Shown here: one piece after another, positions 1-7,506 of the stretch
Layout of the letters: each line of letters opens with the position of its first letter
Position numbering within the stretch: the first letter of the stretch is position 1
From: Methylosinus sp. Sm6
GTDB lineage: Bacteria > Pseudomonadota > Alphaproteobacteria > Rhizobiales > Beijerinckiaceae
Assembly: GCF_019802345.1 (NCBI RefSeq)
Contig: NZ_JAINDZ010000025.1
Coordinates: 1-64,000 of the forward strand
DNA: 64,000 bases
Reading direction: 5' to 3'
Translations under genes and position numbers: made by a program
The notes under the pieces: generated by a model
Database searches by the model: none
Told to the model about the DNA's origin: nothing
The model's input: the letters and a program-made list of their open reading frames with translations, nothing else

Positions 1-185
1 TGAACCGGACAGCCGTGCGACAAGCGCGGCCATGACGCTGAAAACTCTCTGCTCGTTAACCCGAATTCGGAGCCCTGGCGTTCGCACGCGGGCAAGTTGA
101 CAATGCGAAGCGAAGTCGCTCCCATGGAATGGATCGGCGACGCCCGATGCGATCGGCCGTCCCATGTTGCGGTGGAGTCTCCCTC
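1..185. other. window edge, no gene recognised
   Basis: I see no convincing gene here. The first three bases (TGA) could be the stop codon of a gene cut off by the window edge, but there is no way to tell. This stretch is the upstream region of the PepSY gene. In many bacteria such a gene follows a TonB-dependent receptor; whether one lies upstream cannot be seen. Confidence 0.4.
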
Positions 186-1337
186 ATGCGTCGGCGCGAG
201 ATCGCGCGCAAAATCTTTCTGTCGATCCATCGCTGGATCGGACTGTTCGCCGGCGCGATTTTCGTAGCGATCGCGCTGAGCGGCGGCGTTCTCGCCTTTC
301 GCGAGGACATCGACGAATGGCTGAACGCTCCGCTGATGCAGGTCGATGCGCACGCCGGGGAGTCGGCGCGTCCGCTCGACGAGATTTTCGCAGCGGCGGT
401 CGCCGCAATGCCGCCAGACGCAAAGCCGGAGCGCCTGACGACGCCGCGTCATCCGCGCGCGGCGGCGGCGATCAATTTCATGATCGAGACCGACGATCTC
501 GACACTCGGGCGCATCAGATCTTCGTCGATCCCTATACGGCGAAGGTCACCGGACAAAGGCTCCTTCTTCACGGCGAGGATCAGTTCTCGCAGCCGCTCG
601 TGCCGATCCTCATGGCCTTTCATTGGACGCTGCTGCTCGGCGTCGCCAACGCCTATCTGATCGGCGCGCTCGGCATTCTCGTCTGCGTCTCCATCCTCGT
701 CGGCCTCTATCTGTGGGCGCCGCGCAACGGCGATTGGCGGCCGGGACTGAAGATCAAATGGGGCGCGAGCCGGGAGCGCATCATTTATGATGCGCATCGC
801 AGCGTCGGGATTCACCTCTGCGCCATTCTGCTGGCGCTGCTGCTCACCGGCGTGGCGATGATCTTCAAGCCGGCGACGCGGGCGGCGACGAGCCTCGTGT
901 CCCCGGTGCGCGCCGATCCGGATTTCGGCCGCTCGACCTTTGTTCCCGATCATCCGCCGATCGGACTCGACGCCGTCGCCGCGGCGGCGGATAAGGTGTT
1001 TCCCGATGGGCGGCTGCATTGGATCCTGCTGCCGAGCGGACCTGATGGCGTCTATGTCGTCGGCAAGCAATCGGAGGGCGAGCCCAATCGCACGAGGACC
1101 TATCGAAACGTCGGCGTCGACCAATACAGCGGCCGCATTCTGCATGTGCAGGATCGCGGCGATTTCAGCGCCGGCGAGCGATTTCTGGAGTGGCTGTATC
1201 CGCTGCACACGGGCGAGGCCTTCGGCGAGATCGGCCGGCCGCTGATGCTGCTGATCGGATCGACGCCGCTCGTTCTCTACATCACCGGCTTTCTGCGCTG
1301 GCGGCAGAAGCGCCGCGCGCGGCGCCCGGCGGCGTGA
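186..1337 (+). CDS. PepSY-associated TM helix (PiuB-like) membrane protein
   Basis: Inner-membrane protein of 383 residues of the PepSY-associated TM family, which typically accompanies TonB-dependent metal or siderophore uptake and may act as a ferric reductase. The start RRREIARKIFLSIHRWIGL is typical of the family: a basic stretch and a His just ahead of the first membrane segment (about residues 16-38). Further membrane segments lie near 135-180 (LMAFHWTLLLG, then ILVCVSILVGLYLW), 210-235 and 350-375, separated by periplasmic PepSY-like regions. ATG 186 is preferred over the in-frame ATG 129 because the extra 19 residues (two cysteines, many arginines) do not look like this family. The neighbours are copper-type genes, so a role in metal homeostasis is plausible but inferred. 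Confidence 0.8.
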   Translation: MRRREIARKIFLSIHRWIGLFAGAIFVAIALSGGVLAFREDIDEWLNAPLMQVDAHAGESARPLDEIFAAAVAAMPPDAKPERLTTPRHPRAAAAINFMIETDDLDTRAHQIFVDPYTAKVTGQRLLLHGEDQFSQPLVPILMAFHWTLLLGVANAYLIGALGILVCVSILVGLYLWAPRNGDWRPGLKIKWGASRERIIYDAHRSVGIHLCAILLALLLTGVAMIFKPATRAATSLVSPVRADPDFGRSTFVPDHPPIGLDAVAAAADKVFPDGRLHWILLPSGPDGVYVVGKQSEGEPNRTRTYRNVGVDQYSGRILHVQDRGDFSAGERFLEWLYPLHTGEAFGEIGRPLMLLIGSTPLVLYITGFLRWRQKRRARRPAA

Positions 1338-1352
1338 ACGCGCGGGCTGCGC

Positions 1353-1922
1353 TCACTCACCGACCGAAATGGGCATCTCGATCTTGTCCTCCGCGCTCTT
1401 GCCCTCGTTGAAGGCGAGCTCGAGGAGATATTTGCCCCGATAGGAGACCGGCGAGTCGAGGGTCACGAAGCCGGTCGGATGAGGCTTGGCGGGCAGCGAG
1501 GTGAGCAGCGCGCGTGCGCCCTTCTGGTCGAGCTTGTAGAACGACAAGGCGACCGGCATGCCGCGCACGTCCTCCTCAATCAGCGTGACGGAGAAGATCA
1601 CGCGTCCGGTCCCGGGAACGCGGTCGCAATATTCGGCATATTTGCTCATGTCGTCGATCCGTCCGCCGGCGCTGTCGTCGGAATCGGCGCGGAAATAGGT
1701 GGTCAGCCGCGCCGAATAGAAGTCGTTGACCTTCAGGCAGTCGGCCATGGTGCGGTCGCCCGCCTTTGCCGCGGGCCGATAGAAGTGCGCGTTCAGGAAA
1801 TCATTCCAGAAGAGGTCGAACGAGGAGGCCCAGTACGAATAGGAGAAGGCCGCGACATTGACGCCGATGATCAGCACGACGCCCGCGAGCAATAAGAGAT
1901 TGAGCCGCAGATTCGAGTTCAT
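1353..1922 (-). CDS. membrane-anchored protein of unknown function in copper-type cluster
   Basis: 189-residue protein that I cannot assign to a family. One N-terminal hydrophobic segment (about residues 7-27, LLLLAGVVLIIGVNVAAF) is followed by an exported domain rich in beta-type sequence, ending with GKYLLELAFNEGKS. Two cysteines (in MADCLKV and AEYCDRV) could form a disulfide. ATG 1922 (MNSNLRLN) is chosen over 1982 because it places the hydrophobic segment near the N-terminus. It reads in the same direction as copC, about 100 bp downstream of it, so the two may be co-transcribed. The 3' end converges on the PepSY gene with a 15 bp gap. A periplasmic role connected with metal handling is guessed only from position. 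Confidence 0.6.
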   Translation of the reverse strand: MNSNLRLNLLLLAGVVLIIGVNVAAFSYSYWASSFDLFWNDFLNAHFYRPAAKAGDRTMADCLKVNDFYSARLTTYFRADSDDSAGGRIDDMSKYAEYCDRVPGTGRVIFSVTLIEEDVRGMPVALSFYKLDQKGARALLTSLPAKPHPTGFVTLDSPVSYRGKYLLELAFNEGKSAEDKIEMPISVGE

Positions 1923-2028
1923 CGCCGGTGCTTCCTTCCCCGCTGACGAGCGTTGTCGCTCTCGTTCTATTTTCGTGGCCACTTCAGAGTCGTTTATCCG
2001 AAATCGGAGCGCGAAAGCGCATCGCTTC

Positions 2029-2526
2029 TCAGCGCACCTCGAACTCCCAGGCGCCGCTGACGATATGGCCGTCGGCCGAGAGCGCGCGATAGCGCGCGGT
2101 GTATTTGCCGGGCGTCAATCGATCGACGCTCACCAAGACATGGCTCGCATCCGATTTGTCGATCGCGGCGTCGCGCTTGTCCACGCGATCGCCCGAGGCG
2201 GCGATGACGGCGAGCGCGGCGAAGGCGTCGCGAATGCCGGCGTCGTACCAGACTTCCACCTTGCCGATGTCGCCGGCGGAGACGCCGTTCTGCGCCGGCG
2301 AGGTGCGCACGACGATCGCATGGGCGAGAGCGATCGCGGAATCGGCCGTCGGCGCGGACGGCGCAGCGGGAAGGCCGAAAGCCGGAGCGGCGTCGCGCGC
2401 GGCGCCCAACGCCATCGCCGAGAAGAACAGCGCGAGCGCGCGTCGCGAGGCGATCCTGCATGAAGGAGGGAAGAGATTGTCGTCCAGAAAGCTCTGCGCA
2501 GATTGCCGCTGTTCGGCTCGTTTCAT
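2029..2526 (-). CDS. copC: CopC domain periplasmic copper-binding protein
   Basis: CopC-type cupredoxin-like fold, normally a periplasmic copper carrier. Features seen: AHAIVVRTSPAQNG near residues 68-81 (the HA...S.PA start of mature CopC proteins, with the His that can bind Cu(II)), then VEVWYDAGI, and the C-terminal SADGHIVSGAWEFEV with the second conserved His at about residue 154. An N-terminal hydrophobic stretch (LALFFSAMALGAA, about 31-43) should be the signal peptide, but roughly 25 residues separate it from the first CopC motif. The exact start is therefore uncertain; ATG 2526 is the best of the visible ones. Divergent from the HupE-like gene and probably co-transcribed with the following unknown gene. 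Confidence 0.85.
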   Translation of the reverse strand: MKRAEQRQSAQSFLDDNLFPPSCRIASRRALALFFSAMALGAARDAAPAFGLPAAPSAPTADSAIALAHAIVVRTSPAQNGVSAGDIGKVEVWYDAGIRDAFAALAVIAASGDRVDKRDAAIDKSDASHVLVSVDRLTPGKYTARYRALSADGHIVSGAWEFEVR

Positions 2527-2742
2527 GCTCGGCGCGCCCTGCTCGTCATTCGATGAAGCCGAAATCCGGGATGATCGGGTCGATGCTAGGCGGCTCTCGG
2601 GACATCGGCAAGGCGTGTCGCGTTCCATTCCCGGGCCCGCTCGGCGACTGCGGCCGCTTCTTGTGTTTCGGGCTTCGATATGCACTATTCACACTTCTTG
2701 CATACGCCGCGCGATTGCGCCGCGTCAAGGGAGATGGCGGGA

Positions 2743-3879
2743 ATGGCGCGGCGGGCCGGATTGCTCTTTGTTTCGCTGATGGCGGTCATCGGCTTCGTAT
2801 CGTCGGCGCGCGCGCATACCGCCGATATCTCCAGCAGCCGCATCGTGCCGGAGGGCGAGCGCGCCTATCGCGTCGAAGTCGGATTTCTGGGCGCCGATAT
2901 CGAGCGCATGTTCGCCGAGAACAAGCCCGGCGCCGATGTCGATCTCACCGAGCCCGGCGTGATCGAGCGGATGATCGGCGAGTTCATCCGCGGCCGCGTC
3001 GATCTGCGCAACGAAGCGGGCGACACATGTGCGAGCGCCGTCGTCTCAGTCGGAGCGGATCCGAGCAATCCTTATGATTCGAAAGTCGTGCTGCGCATGG
3101 ACTGCCGCGCGGTCGAGGGACCGATCTTCTATGATCCGTTTCGTCTGCTCGCGGCGCAGGGGCGCCGCGCCAAGCACCTCGTCGGCATGGGGGAGGGGGG
3201 CGACGAGTCGGCGTTGACCGACGCGCAGCGCGCGGGTCGCGAGCCGGCGCCGGGACAAGTGATGATCTTTCCCGGCGACGCGCCGATCGATCTCTCCAAG
3301 CCCTTGCTGGGTCCGTGGGAGCTCGCGCCGAAATTCTTCGCCGCCGGCGTCGAGCACATCATGACCGGCTTTGATCATCTGTGCTTTCTCGTCGCCGTGA
3401 TGCTGTGGGCGACGCGCGTCCTTCCCGTCGTGAAGCTGGTGACGGCCTTCACCGTCTCGCATTCGGTGACGCTGACGCTCGCGGCGCTGCAACTCGTCGA
3501 GCTGCCGAGCCGCTTTGTCGAGATCGCGATCGCTCTGTCGATCATTTATGTCGCGCTGGAGAATTTCTTCGTCTGCAAGGTGGACGGCCGTTGGCGCGAC
3601 ACTTTCGTCTTCGGCTTCGTCCACGGCTTCGGCTTCGCGAGCGGCCTCATCGAGCTCGGCGTGCCGCAGCGCGCGATCGTTCCGGCGCTGGCGAGCTTCA
3701 ACATCGGCGTCGAGGCGGGCCAGATCGGCGTCGTGCTGGCGTTTCTGCCGATTTTGCTGGCGGTCGACAGAATATTCACGCGAGGAGTGCGCGATCCGCG
3801 CCTCGTTCGCGCGCTCTCGGGGATCATCGCCTGCTTCGGCGCCTATTGGCTGGTCGAGCGCAGTCTCGGGGCGGGCTGA
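2743..3879 (+). CDS. HupE/UreJ-like membrane protein with periplasmic N-terminal domain
   Basis: 378-residue protein. A signal peptide (residues 1-24, ending SSARA before HTADISS) leads a periplasmic region of about 180 residues. A C-terminal membrane domain with the HupE/UreJ signature follows: GVEHIMTGFDHLCFLVAV, then HSVTLTLAAL and GFVHGFGFASGL, with about six hydrophobic helices. HupE/UreJ proteins are proposed nickel/cobalt permeases; this long form with an extracytoplasmic domain is often seen near copper or other metal genes. ATG 2743 is chosen because GGGAG ends 9 bases before it and it gives a clean signal peptide. It is divergent from copC, and the shared 220 bp region likely holds both promoters. 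The substrate is not deducible. Confidence 0.8.
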   Translation: MARRAGLLFVSLMAVIGFVSSARAHTADISSSRIVPEGERAYRVEVGFLGADIERMFAENKPGADVDLTEPGVIERMIGEFIRGRVDLRNEAGDTCASAVVSVGADPSNPYDSKVVLRMDCRAVEGPIFYDPFRLLAAQGRRAKHLVGMGEGGDESALTDAQRAGREPAPGQVMIFPGDAPIDLSKPLLGPWELAPKFFAAGVEHIMTGFDHLCFLVAVMLWATRVLPVVKLVTAFTVSHSVTLTLAALQLVELPSRFVEIAIALSIIYVALENFFVCKVDGRWRDTFVFGFVHGFGFASGLIELGVPQRAIVPALASFNIGVEAGQIGVVLAFLPILLAVDRIFTRGVRDPRLVRALSGIIACFGAYWLVERSLGAG

Positions 3880-3899
3880 GAGCGGCCGAGGGGACGGCG

Positions 3900-4229
3900 C
3901 TATTTGGACGGCAGCGTCCGCACGAAGGTCGAGGCCGCGTCGAGCAGCCGCGCCGCCAGCGCATCATCGGCAAATGCTTCGGGGGCGACGCGCACCCAAC
4001 CCGACAGCGCCCTGCCGCGCGAGATCATCGGCGCGACGCCGTCGATCGCCAACGCCCATTGATCGTTGCCTTTGCCGAGCCGGACGAGCACTCCGTCGTC
4101 ACGCGCGCCGCAGAGGAGATGTCCGTCGAGCAGCCAGGCCCACCCGCCGAACATCGGCCGTTCGGCGAGTCCGGGCCTCGCCTCGAGATGCTCTCTCAGC
4201 AGTTGCTCGAGCCCTGCATCCCGCGCCAT
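3900..4229 (-). CDS. TfoX N-terminal domain protein
   Basis: 109-residue protein consisting only of a TfoX N-terminal domain: RPMFGGWAWLLDGHLLCGARDDGVLVRLGK matches the MFGG...YxDG...LxFA...LYLK pattern of the family, followed by a short helical C-terminus. TfoX in gamma-proteobacteria regulates competence, but stand-alone TfoX-N proteins are common in alphaproteobacteria and mostly of unknown function. The gene is convergent with the HupE-like gene and unlinked in function to its neighbours. Confidence 0.8.
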   Translation of the reverse strand: MARDAGLEQLLREHLEARPGLAERPMFGGWAWLLDGHLLCGARDDGVLVRLGKGNDQWALAIDGVAPMISRGRALSGWVRVAPEAFADDALAARLLDAASTFVRTLPSK

Positions 4230-4338
4230 TCACGTCATCCACAAAAGCCGAGCGCGAGCAAAGCCAGAACCGCCGCGCGATCCGCCAGGGCGCCGCAACC
4301 TCGGCATTTTCAACGAAGTGAGGACTTGAAGCGAGCCT

Positions 4339-4428
4339 TGGCGGAGAGGGAGGGATTTGAACCCCCGATACGGTTGCCCGTATGCCGCATTTCGAGTGCG
4401 GTGCATTCAACCACTCTGCCACCTCTCC
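4339..4428 (-). tRNA. tRNA-Ser (anticodon CGA)
   Basis: The minus-strand sequence folds as a class II tRNA. The acceptor stem is GGAGAGG (4428-4422) with CCTCTCC (4349-4343), the discriminator is G, and CCA is encoded at 4341-4339. The anticodon arm CCGCA-CTCGAAA-TGCGG gives anticodon CGA, which reads serine codon UCG. A long variable arm (CATACGGGCAACCGTATC) and a T arm with GGTTCAAATCC are present. No integrase or duplicated 3' end follows it within the window. Confidence 0.96.
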
Positions 4429-4616
4429 GGGGGCGTAGCGAAGGCGCGCCTTCGCCGCGGTCGCGCCAGATAGCACGTGTCGGCGCGCGCGATCAAGACC
4501 GCGGCTCGCGTCTTTGCTCGCCGCCTCGGGCGTCGCCCCTGAAGCCGCATTTGCAGAGCGTTAACCTTAATGATGTCTATTCGCCCCGCAGCCCGCGCGG
4601 CCGCGAGTTCGGATCG

Positions 4617-5990
4617 ATGCGCCGGGATGAGCCCGGCCGGAACATGCGCATGCGAGACCAAGATCAATCGCCCCGATCCGTCGCTCTCGCCTTCGATGTC
4701 TCGCTCGGCTCCCGCCGCAAGCGAATCGAGCTCGGCGCGGGCCCGGCGATCGCCCTCGGCGTCGCGCTGGCCGCGGCCTTGGTCGTCTTTCCCTGCGCCG
4801 CCGCCTTTTTCGCCTTTCGCGACGACATGCTCGCCGATCTCGGCGATCGGCAGGCGCAGATACGATACTCTTACGAGGACCGCCTCGCGGCGCTGCGCCT
4901 CAAGCTCGATCAGGCGACCAGCCGCCAATTCGCCGATCAGGACGATGTCGAGAGCAAGCTGCGCGCGCTGGTGCTGCGCCAGGCCAAGCTGGAGACGCGC
5001 GCCGCCGTCGTCGCGCGGCTGGTCGAGAGCGTCGCCGCCGAAGACAAGCTCGCGGCAGCCCCGGTCCACTCGCGCGCCGCCGCTCCGCCGCCCGCCGCCA
5101 GCGCCTATGCGGCGCCGAGCGAGCCGCGGCCCGCCGCCTTCTCGGGCTTCGGCAAGCCCGAGCCCGCCGGCATGGAGCTGCGCCTTAGCCATGAAGACGA
5201 GGGGCGCGCCGCCCGCGCCCCGAAACAGCCTGCCGATAAGGCCGCGACCGGGCCCGCGGCGGACGCCGGCGCGCCATTGCAGGGGCGCATCGATCGGCTG
5301 TCCGCCGCGATGGACCGGGTCGAGCGCGAGCAGACGACCAGAGTGGCGCGGCTCGTCGAGCCGATGCGCGCCGCCGCCCGCCGCTTGCGCGGCGCTTTCG
5401 ACGCCGCCGGCCTCGCGACCGAGCGTTTCGTCCGTAAGAGCGCCCCCGCCTTCGTCGGCGGCCCCTTTGTGCCGGCGGAGCGGCGGTCGAGCGATCTTCT
5501 GTTCGAGCGCGAGCTCATCGCCGCGCAGGACGCGGCGGCGACGCTCGACGGCCTGCGCAAGGCGCTGCCGAGCGTGCCCTTGCGCAAGCCGCTCGCCGGC
5601 GAGCTCGAGCTCACCTCGAGCTTCGGCTATCGCACCGATCCCTTCTTCGGCCGTCCGGCGCTGCACACGGGCGTCGATCTGCGCGAGGATTACGGCGCTC
5701 CGGTGCGGGCGACGGCGGCGGGCGTCGTCGCCTTCGCGGGATCGAGCGGCGGCTATGGGCAGATGGTCGAGATCGACCATGGCGCCGGCCTCGTCACCCG
5801 CTATGCGCATCTCTCCAGCATTCTCGCCAGCGTCGGCCAGCCGTTGGAGGCCGGCGCCGTCGTCGGCCGCATCGGCTCGACCGGGCGTTCTACCGGGCCG
5901 CATCTGCATTACGAGGTGCGCATCGACGGCGAGCCGGTCGACCCGACGCGGTTTTTGCGCGCGGGGGCGGTGTTGGCGGAGGTAAGGTGA
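4617..5990 (+). CDS. membrane-anchored M23 (LytM) peptidoglycan endopeptidase
   Basis: 457 residues. A basic cytoplasmic N-terminus, one membrane helix (about 42-66, ALGVALAAALVVFPCAAAFFAF), a periplasmic coiled-coil region (about 68-140), an Ala/Pro-rich linker, more helix, then an M23 metallopeptidase domain (about 325-445). The zinc and active-site motifs are intact: H350-x3-D354 in HTGVDLRED and H429-x-H431 in GPHLHYEV, with SFGYRTDPFFGRPALH before them. This suggests either an active cell-wall endopeptidase or an activator of one, as known for coiled-coil LytM proteins. ATG 4617 is chosen because ATG 4644 and 4650 would trim only the basic tail; the upstream in-frame extension runs through the tRNA gene and cannot be coding. 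Confidence 0.85.
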   Translation: MRRDEPGRNMRMRDQDQSPRSVALAFDVSLGSRRKRIELGAGPAIALGVALAAALVVFPCAAAFFAFRDDMLADLGDRQAQIRYSYEDRLAALRLKLDQATSRQFADQDDVESKLRALVLRQAKLETRAAVVARLVESVAAEDKLAAAPVHSRAAAPPPAASAYAAPSEPRPAAFSGFGKPEPAGMELRLSHEDEGRAARAPKQPADKAATGPAADAGAPLQGRIDRLSAAMDRVEREQTTRVARLVEPMRAAARRLRGAFDAAGLATERFVRKSAPAFVGGPFVPAERRSSDLLFERELIAAQDAAATLDGLRKALPSVPLRKPLAGELELTSSFGYRTDPFFGRPALHTGVDLREDYGAPVRATAAGVVAFAGSSGGYGQMVEIDHGAGLVTRYAHLSSILASVGQPLEAGAVVGRIGSTGRSTGPHLHYEVRIDGEPVDPTRFLRAGAVLAEVR

Positions 5991-6108
5991 GGGGGCAGAT
6001 CGTCTGCTTGTGACCCATAGCCGTCATTCAGATCCGAACAAACGCTCTTGCAAAAGCTCTGATTAATACACAATGTCGCCTGTCCGGCTCCGGCCGTGTT
6101 ATTCTTAA

Positions 6109-7230
6109 ATGAATGGATATCGTATGAACTCACGCGCCACAAAACGACCTTTGCTTCCCGTGACCTACAACGTTGCGCATGATCTCTGCTTCATCGTTCA
6201 TGACGTGCTCGTTCAGTTTTTGGTTTCCGGCGAAGCATCCGGCGCATTCGTTGCGAGCATTTCGCTTGATGGACCGGCTGAAGCGCATGCCCTGAAAGCC
6301 AGCACTGATATCTTTGAGTGGCTCGACGTCTCCGGCCGTGTGAAAGACCGCGCAAATATACTCAAGACAATCATCCTACCAGCGGTACTCTCGGACATGC
6401 TTCATTGCATCTATGAAGCACTTCAGTCGTCGCGGAAGGGCAAACTCAATGTCTCCTACATCCTTCTAAGAAAGCCGCTCCAGGAATCATTGTTTGTACT
6501 TGAATCAATTGCGCTCGATGAGATGGAGTTCGCATCGAAGCTCACGACGGATCCGCTTCGGTTGAGGCCAAAAAACGCCGGGGGACCGGAAGGGCAGGCC
6601 AGTAGGATCAAACTCGTCCTCGAAGCCATTGGGGCGACAAACCTATTCGATGCCAACTATATCGCACAGTTACGATACGTGAAGACGGATGATGGGTTTG
6701 ACGGAGTTTGCAACAAGGCGATGCATCTATTCACTGAACACCCTGCCATTAAGACAGAGATTTTAAACATCAATTTCATTTTCTCCGACTACGAATCAAA
6801 GCTTAGCCAGTGGTCCTACCTCTACACGCGCCTCCCTTACCTGCTGATCTACACGCTGCGCCTTGTCGAGCACATAGCAGCTGGGATTGTGCCCACGCAC
6901 CCTGACTATTTAGATGACATTTCACGAAGGATCGCAGCTGGGGTGCTGCTATGGGGGCGCACCTTGCCGTCGGGATACGAGACTGCTCCGCTTATTCAAT
7001 TCATCGCGGAAACAGCGCGGCAATTGGAGACGGAGTGTGCGTCGAAGGGGTGGCGCAGTCCAACTAGGCGTGATTTGCGTCGCATGGCCTTTTCGGGTGC
7101 GGTTCCTGGCGAATCTGCTGCGGATGTAAAGGAGCGCTACGCGTCTTTCGCACGGCTCGCCGAGTTGGATCGAGAAGCGTTTTTGAAAGCAAGCGCAGCG
7201 TCTCTCAAAACCCCAACAAGCACCCGATGA
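6109..7230 (+). CDS. orphan protein of unknown function, A+T-richer than surroundings
   Basis: 373 residues, not recognised. The sequence is mostly helical and without a signal peptide or clear membrane helix. The stretch SYILLRKPLQESLFVLESI (about residues 112-130) loosely recalls the R-x5-E helices of some stand-alone HEPN-like or abortive-infection proteins, which is a weak resemblance. Base composition differs from its neighbours: positions 6361-6420 contain 28 G/C in 60, whereas 5641-5700 in the preceding gene contain 42 in 60. Codons such as ATA, TTA and CTA, rare elsewhere, are used. This suggests recent acquisition. ATG 6109 and 6124 are both possible starts. It stands alone between the M23 gene and the ABC-F gene, with 118 bp before and 276 bp after it. 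Confidence 0.6.
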   Translation: MNGYRMNSRATKRPLLPVTYNVAHDLCFIVHDVLVQFLVSGEASGAFVASISLDGPAEAHALKASTDIFEWLDVSGRVKDRANILKTIILPAVLSDMLHCIYEALQSSRKGKLNVSYILLRKPLQESLFVLESIALDEMEFASKLTTDPLRLRPKNAGGPEGQASRIKLVLEAIGATNLFDANYIAQLRYVKTDDGFDGVCNKAMHLFTEHPAIKTEILNINFIFSDYESKLSQWSYLYTRLPYLLIYTLRLVEHIAAGIVPTHPDYLDDISRRIAAGVLLWGRTLPSGYETAPLIQFIAETARQLETECASKGWRSPTRRDLRRMAFSGAVPGESAADVKERYASFARLAELDREAFLKASAASLKTPTSTR

Positions 7231-7506
7231 TGTTCGAGCCCGCTTTGTGGGCTAGGGCCGATGACAAAGCGTTAAGGCGCCGTTCTCGGTCTATCTGAAA
7301 ATTCATGGGCGACGTCCGGCATCGCGTAACCCGCGAATAGACTACCTGCGTTCCAATGTCCGCTCCTGGCGCTCTGCGGAGTTCCTGCCTTGTCTCCTCC
7401 ACCGTCGCTCCCATCCGTCCCCGCTGGCCTTTGCGCCCACATCCTATAAAACACTGCCCAGCCGAACGCCCGCTTTCGGCCTCGCTTCGCTCAACGCCAG
7501 GGACCA
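7231..7506. other. intergenic region between orphan gene and ABC-F gene
   Basis: No gene recognised in 276 bases. It contains TATAAAA-like sequence near 7444-7450, about 60 bases before the ABC-F start, which could be part of a promoter. I see no integration site, repeat or transposase remnant that would explain how the upstream orphan gene arrived. Confidence 0.4.

Noticed and set aside
3381-4616. Long open frame preceding and in frame with the M23 peptidase gene
   Set aside because: It runs through the HupE-like gene, the TfoX-N gene and the tRNA-Ser gene, and its translation is arginine-rich without any family features. The true gene begins at about 4617.
4339-7230. Genomic island integrated at tRNA-Ser with the orphan gene
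   Set aside because: The tRNA lies more than 1.6 kb from the orphan gene with a normal M23 gene between. No integrase or duplicated tRNA end was seen.
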